DNA from: an uncultured Leucothrix sp.
GTDB lineage: Bacteria; Pseudomonadota; Gammaproteobacteria; Thiotrichales; Thiotrichaceae
Assembly (NCBI GenBank): GCA_937923375.1
Contig: CALAJG010000096.1
Location: 1-10,608 of the forward strand
Length of the DNA: 10,608 nt
Direction of reading: 5' to 3'
Shown: in pieces, positions 7,137 through 10,608 of the stretch
Layout of the letters: each line of letters starts with the position of its first letter
Numbering within the stretch: the first letter of the stretch is position 1
Made by a program: the position numbers and the translations under genes
The notes under the pieces: model-generated
What the model was told of the DNA's origin: nothing
The model's input: only the letters and a program-made list of their open reading frames with translations
Database searches by the model: none

Positions 7137-8468
7137 ATGCCACAAAATTTTAAGGATGACGATGGTCTCTATAAATACTACGTAGAGCCCAACATGATGA
7201 CAGAATTAACACGCAATACATTGGTGTTAATTTTGGCGGGGGGTGAAGGGTCACGGCTTAAGGACCTTACTAAGTGGCGTGCCAAACCGGCAGTGCCCTT
7301 TGGTGGTAAGTACCGCATTATTGATTTTGCCTTGTCAAATTGTGTGAACTCAGGTCTACGCAAGATAGGGGTACTGACTCAGTACAAGTCACATTCTTTA
7401 CTCCGTCACTTACAGCGCGGCTGGGGATTTATGCGCGCCGAGATTGGTGAGTTTGTCGAGCTATTACCCGCACAGCAGCGAACTAGCGAAAAAGCCTGGT
7501 ACAAGGGTACTGCAGATGCACTATTCCAGAATATGGATATAATGCAACGTCACGACACTGAGTACGTCATTGTATTAGGTGGTGATCATATTTATACCAT
7601 GGACTATGGTAGAATGCTGGTTCAGCACGTTCAGTCTGGTGCTGATTTCACGGTAGGTGCGATTGAAGTACCTGTCGAAGAAGCCAAAAGCTTTGGTGTG
7701 CTAGCGGTTTCAGAAGACATGCAGATTACTCGCTTTGATGAGAAGCCAGCTGCACCAGAAGAGATTCCGGGTAAGCCCGGTGTAGCATTAGCTTCGATGG
7801 GCATCTATGTTTTTTCTACGCGCTTTTTATTCGAGACGCTGAATGAGGACGCAAGAGATGGCAAATCATCACACGACTTTGGTAAAGACATTATTCCCTC
7901 TAAAATTAAGGATAATGTCGCGATGGCATATGCCTTCAGAGATGAAAAAACTGGCTTGCCCGCTTACTGGAGAGATGTAGGAACGCTGGAGTCCTATTGG
8001 AAGGCCAATATGGAACTTTGTGATGTGGAACCTGAACTAAATTTGTATAATCGGGCGTGGACCATCTGGACTTACCAAACACAGAACCCTCCTGCAAAAT
8101 TTGTATTTGATGAAGACGGTAGACGGGGCGAAGCGATCGATTCATTAATTTCAGCGGGCTGTATTCTATCTGGTGCCAGAGTTAAACGATCAGTCTTATC
8201 ACATAACACCGTTGTAGACAGCCACAGTATTGTAAAAGACAGTGTGCTACTACCCAAAGTACGAATCGGTAAAAATTGCCGAATTACTAAAGCAATCCTT
8301 GATAAAGAATGCGAGATACCAGATGGAACTATTATTGGTGAAGATCTGGAAGAAGATAGAAAACGATTCCATGTATCTGATGAAGGAATCGTGCTGGTGA
8401 CTCCCGAGATGCTTGGACAATATACTTTCCCTTTAAACGGATCCTCACGATGGCGACAAAAAGAATGA
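7137..8468 (+). CDS. glgC: Glucose-1-phosphate adenylyltransferase (ADP-glucose pyrophosphorylase)
   Basis: Makes ADP-glucose and pyrophosphate from glucose-1-P and ATP, the committed step of bacterial glycogen synthesis; cytoplasmic homotetramer. The 443 residues follow E. coli GlgC (431) along their length. Nucleotidyltransferase domain: LILAGGEGSRLKDLT (31-45), RAKPAVPFGGKYRIIDFALS (48-67), WYKGTADA (121-128), catalytic Asp150 in GGDHIY, Lys203 in FDEKPA binding glucose-1-P, SSHDFGKDIIP (244-254) and YWRDVGTLESYWKAN (277-291). The C-terminal left-handed beta-helix is seen as hexapeptide-like repeats (about 335-402), ending in the EDRKRFHVSDEGIVLVT block. All catalytic positions appear intact. 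Trp47 stands where E. coli has Lys39, a ligand of the activator fructose-1,6-bisphosphate, so allosteric control may differ from E. coli. A strong AAGGA (7125-7129) lies 7 nt before the ATG. The 3' end overlaps the GH57 gene by 19 nt. Confidence 0.97.
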   Translation: MPQNFKDDDGLYKYYVEPNMMTELTRNTLVLILAGGEGSRLKDLTKWRAKPAVPFGGKYRIIDFALSNCVNSGLRKIGVLTQYKSHSLLRHLQRGWGFMRAEIGEFVELLPAQQRTSEKAWYKGTADALFQNMDIMQRHDTEYVIVLGGDHIYTMDYGRMLVQHVQSGADFTVGAIEVPVEEAKSFGVLAVSEDMQITRFDEKPAAPEEIPGKPGVALASMGIYVFSTRFLFETLNEDARDGKSSHDFGKDIIPSKIKDNVAMAYAFRDEKTGLPAYWRDVGTLESYWKANMELCDVEPELNLYNRAWTIWTYQTQNPPAKFVFDEDGRRGEAIDSLISAGCILSGARVKRSVLSHNTVVDSHSIVKDSVLLPKVRIGKNCRITKAILDKECEIPDGTIIGEDLEEDRKRFHVSDEGIVLVTPEMLGQYTFPLNGSSRWRQKE

Positions 8469-10168
8469 AGTTTGTACTTGGCTGGCATATGCACCAGCCA
8501 CATTACCGTGAGGGTGGCGATGGTCAATACCAGCTTCCATGGGTCTATCTGCATGCATTGAAAGACTATACTGATATGGCTGCACACTTTGAGAATGAGC
8601 CAAAAATGCGAGCAGTGGTTAATTTTGCGCCTACATTGCTGGAGCAGTTAGATGACTATGCGAGACAGATTGACGCATCAATCGAACACGGCACAGCAAC
8701 TTCAGATGGGCTAATTAATTTACTGAGCGGTTATACCGCCATTCCTGATGATTTATCTGCCAGACTTAACATTATAAGTGACTGTCAGCGTTGTCATGCA
8801 CCTCAGATGATTGCCCCCTATTCTGCCTATGCCGCCTTGATTGCACAGCTTGGTGACAATCCAGAAACACCCGCAGCAGATGTCGTTACTGGATTAGACA
8901 AGCAATACTTTGTTGACCTATTGGTTTGGTATCATCTCTCATGGCTTGGCGAGTCACTGAAGAGCCATCCTGTAGCAAAATCGCTAATAGAAAAGCAGCG
9001 TTATTTCACCTCAGCGGATCAGCAATTACTGCTATATCTGATGAATGAATCTATGCAAAACCTTATCCCCAGATACCGAACGTTAGCCGAGCAAGGGCAA
9101 ATCGAGATATCCATGACGCCTTACGCTCACCCGATTGTGCCGCTGCTCAACGATTTTGAAAACATGCAGTGCGCACAGCCTGATGCGCCACGTCCAGAGT
9201 CGAGTCATTATCCCGATGGATTAGCCCGTAATCACTGGCATATGCAGCATGGCCTACAAACACATCAACATTATTTTGGGACTAAGCCTAGCGGTGTTTG
9301 GTTGTCAGAAGGTGGGATTAGTGATGATGCTATTGATATTCTTGCAGAATACGACATACGTTGGACTGCTTCTGGTCAAGGGGTCTGGGGTAATACCTGT
9401 CATCAATCTGCTATCGACAAAGCACTAATACACAATAAAAAGGCGTTATTCTCGCCTTTTAGAGTCCAGAATTGCGACACTAAAATATTTTTTAGAGATG
9501 ACGGCCTGTCTGATTTCATTGGGTTTGAATACAGTAATTGGGATGCACAAGATGCAGCTGACAACTTTGTGCAGAATCTTGAAAACATTCATGCGTTTCT
9601 AGGTGACGAAGCTGATAAACACGTAATTAGTGTAATCCTAGACGGTGAAAACGCTTGGGAATACTACCCACACAATGGCGCCCACTTCCTTAGTAAGCTG
9701 TACGCTAAGTTAGCCAATCACCCATTAATTGAGACCACCACCTTTACGGATGTCTGCAAGGATACACAAATTAAGCCACTAGTGGTTGATAAGCTATGTG
9801 CCGGAAGTTGGGTCTATGGCTCGTTCTCAACCTGGATTGGTCAAGACGATAAAAACCGCGCTTGGGATTATTTGGTTGCCGCTAAACAACGTTTTGACCA
9901 CGTAATGACTTCTGGGCAGCTTTCAGACGAGATACAAGAAAAAGCGAGCAAACAGTTAGCCATTTGTGAGGGATCTGATTGGTTCTGGTGGTTTGGTGAT
10001 TATAACGCCTCTGACAGCGTGCGTGATTTTGATCTATTATTTCGTTCCCAACTCAAACGCCTCTATGAGATCTTAGGTGAATCAATGCCAGATTATCTCA
10101 ATCAGCCAATATCACTTGGCGGTGGTAATGCAGAAAACGCCGGCACCATGCAGCGCGGAGTAGCTTGA
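8450..10168 (+). CDS. Glycoside hydrolase family 57 enzyme (alpha-amylase / glucanotransferase type)
   Basis: A 572-residue GH57 protein acting on alpha-1,4-glucans; the family includes amylases, 4-alpha-glucanotransferases and branching enzymes, and the exact activity cannot be read here. The five conserved regions are visible: I, WHMHQP (12-17); II, GQIEISMTPYAHPIVPLL (216-233); III, VWLSEGG (283-289) with the predicted nucleophile Glu287; IV, VILDGENAWEYY (395-406) with the predicted acid/base Asp398; V, GSWVYGSFSTWIGQDDKNRAW (452-472). The distal block SDWFWWFGDYNASDS (509-523) is typical of the long proteobacterial members. No signal peptide is present, so it acts on internal glycogen or maltodextrin. 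The ATG at 8450 lies inside glgC; a second in-frame ATG at 8465 forms ATGA with the glgC stop (8465-8468) and could be the true start. The longer form resembles relatives in having a few residues before the first strand. It abuts malQ, suggesting joint remodelling of glucan chains. Confidence 0.92.
   Translation: MATKRMKFVLGWHMHQPHYREGGDGQYQLPWVYLHALKDYTDMAAHFENEPKMRAVVNFAPTLLEQLDDYARQIDASIEHGTATSDGLINLLSGYTAIPDDLSARLNIISDCQRCHAPQMIAPYSAYAALIAQLGDNPETPAADVVTGLDKQYFVDLLVWYHLSWLGESLKSHPVAKSLIEKQRYFTSADQQLLLYLMNESMQNLIPRYRTLAEQGQIEISMTPYAHPIVPLLNDFENMQCAQPDAPRPESSHYPDGLARNHWHMQHGLQTHQHYFGTKPSGVWLSEGGISDDAIDILAEYDIRWTASGQGVWGNTCHQSAIDKALIHNKKALFSPFRVQNCDTKIFFRDDGLSDFIGFEYSNWDAQDAADNFVQNLENIHAFLGDEADKHVISVILDGENAWEYYPHNGAHFLSKLYAKLANHPLIETTTFTDVCKDTQIKPLVVDKLCAGSWVYGSFSTWIGQDDKNRAWDYLVAAKQRFDHVMTSGQLSDEIQEKASKQLAICEGSDWFWWFGDYNASDSVRDFDLLFRSQLKRLYEILGESMPDYLNQPISLGGGNAENAGTMQRGVA
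9438..9460 (+). other. Perfect 8-bp hairpin with T-rich 3' arm inside the GH57 gene
   Basis: AAAAGGCG (9438-9445) pairs perfectly with CGCCTTTT (9453-9460) around a 7-nt loop. The shape, a GC core with flanking A and T runs, is that of a small bidirectional terminator, but it lies in the middle of the GH57 coding sequence (residues 330-337). About one such stem per 10 kb is expected by chance, so it may mean nothing. Confidence 0.25.
10157..10160 (+). promoter_or_regulatory. GGAG ribosome binding site that fixes the malQ start
   Basis: GGAG lies within the last codons of the GH57 gene, 8 nt before the TTG at 10169. It supports that TTG as the malQ start, since the only other upstream option in frame is blocked by the TGA at 10166-10168. 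Confidence 0.65.
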
Positions 10169-10608
10169 TTGACTAATCCCTTATTGAAGCGTCAGGCCGG
10201 GGTATTATTACACCCTACTTCCTTACCGTCGGGCATGATTGATAAAGACGCGATCCACTGGTTAGATTTCATGCAACAGGCCGATCTGGGAGTTTGGCAG
10301 GTGTTGCCACTGGGAGTGCCCCAGCATAATTTATCACCCTATCTGTGCTACTCAGCCTTTGCCATGAACCCAGCGCTTTTATCTGACTCAGAGCAGCGAA
10401 GCGTTGACGAGAGAAGCGTTGACGAGAGACACTTTGACAGATGGCAAAACCAACAGAAGTACTGGTTACCGGACTATGCGGATTATTGCATTCTGAAACA
10501 GCATCATAAAAACCAAGCTTGGTATGAGTGGCCTGAGCAATACAAATTTCGCTGTGAAGAAGCCATGCAGCATTTCAGACAAGAGAACAAATTCGCTGTC
10601 CACGCCAT
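10169..10608 (+). CDS. malQ: 4-alpha-glucanotransferase (amylomaltase), 5' part only
   Basis: The first 146 residues of a GH77 4-alpha-glucanotransferase, which transfers maltodextrin segments between alpha-1,4-glucans; the frame stays open to the window end. Seen features: RQAGVLLHPTSLPSG (8-22), the AIHWLDFMQQADLGVWQVLPLG segment of the first barrel strand (28-49), SPYLCYSAFAMNP (56-68) and the later YCILKQHHKNQAWYEWP, all typical of the MalQ N-terminus. The catalytic Asp/Glu/Asp lie beyond the window. Translation most likely begins at TTG 10169, directly after the GH57 TGA and in the same frame, with GGAG 8 nt upstream; a later TTG at 10184 is less well placed. A 15-bp duplication inside the gene gives RSVDERSVDE. 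As the next gene after the GH57 it should act on the same glucans. Confidence 0.92.
   Translation, partial: MTNPLLKRQAGVLLHPTSLPSGMIDKDAIHWLDFMQQADLGVWQVLPLGVPQHNLSPYLCYSAFAMNPALLSDSEQRSVDERSVDERHFDRWQNQQKYWLPDYADYCILKQHHKNQAWYEWPEQYKFRCEEAMQHFRQENKFAVHA
10398..10427 (+). repeat. Perfect tandem duplication of a 15-bp unit in malQ
   Basis: GAAGCGTTGACGAGA occurs twice in direct succession (10398-10412 and 10413-10427). The unit is five codons long, so the frame is kept and the protein gains a repeated RSVDE. It falls in a charged, likely surface segment between SPYLCYSAFAMNP and the next helix. Confidence 0.85.

Noticed and set aside
8072..8587. 171-codon open frame on the minus strand across the glgC/GH57 junction
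   Set aside because: It is antisense to two well-supported genes, shows no recognisable family, has no plausible ribosome site and fits a coding shadow.

Overview
The window looks like chromosomal DNA of a roughly 43-45% G+C gammaproteobacterium, by eye. The evidence is an E. coli-type FadD, a YijF-like DUF1287 lipoprotein, a GlgC close to the enterobacterial enzyme, and Shine-Dalgarno/ATGA-coupled operon structure. I cannot name the genus. No RNA gene, insertion sequence, CRISPR array or phage gene is visible, and no gap between genes exceeds 300 bases.

Left part (1-1926): a complete fadD on the minus strand (long-chain acyl-CoA synthetase), with a plausible promoter. A FadR-like operator covers its -35 element. 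Middle part (1927-3592): two plus-strand genes for envelope proteins. The first is a DUF1287 lipoprotein of probable NlpC/P60-like fold, followed by a short hairpin/T-tract terminator. The second is a secreted DUF1566 protein.

Right part (3699-10608): a compact plus-strand carbohydrate/glycogen operon in the order 6-phosphogluconolactonase (pgl), glucose-6-phosphate isomerase homologue (pgi-like), glucokinase homologue (glk-like), ADP-glucose pyrophosphorylase (glgC), GH57 glucan-active enzyme, and 4-alpha-glucanotransferase (malQ, cut by the window end). The genes overlap or abut: pgl/pgi by ATGA, glgC/GH57 by 19 nt, and GH57/malQ with stop and start codons touching. By order the operon would take glucose to glucose-6-phosphate, link it to glycolysis and the pentose-phosphate pathway, make ADP-glucose and remodel alpha-glucan.

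The main surprise is that the two enzymes meant to work on glucose and glucose-6-phosphate look catalytically dead, although both reading frames are full length. The Pgi homologue has lost the general-base Glu (Gln instead), the catalytic Lys (Asn instead), the Arg of the VGGR signature and the phosphate-binding IGGSDLG and SKTFTT loops, yet keeps a near-identical structural core. The Glk homologue next to it has lost the DxGGTN phosphate loop, the Thr of GTGLG, and three of five glucose ligands. Their neighbours Pgl, GlgC and GH57 keep their catalytic motifs. This suggests a co-encoded pair of pseudoenzymes, perhaps sugar or sugar-phosphate sensors or protein-protein regulators of glycogen metabolism. 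The function is inference; the residue losses are read directly from the sequence by comparison with remembered E. coli family members.
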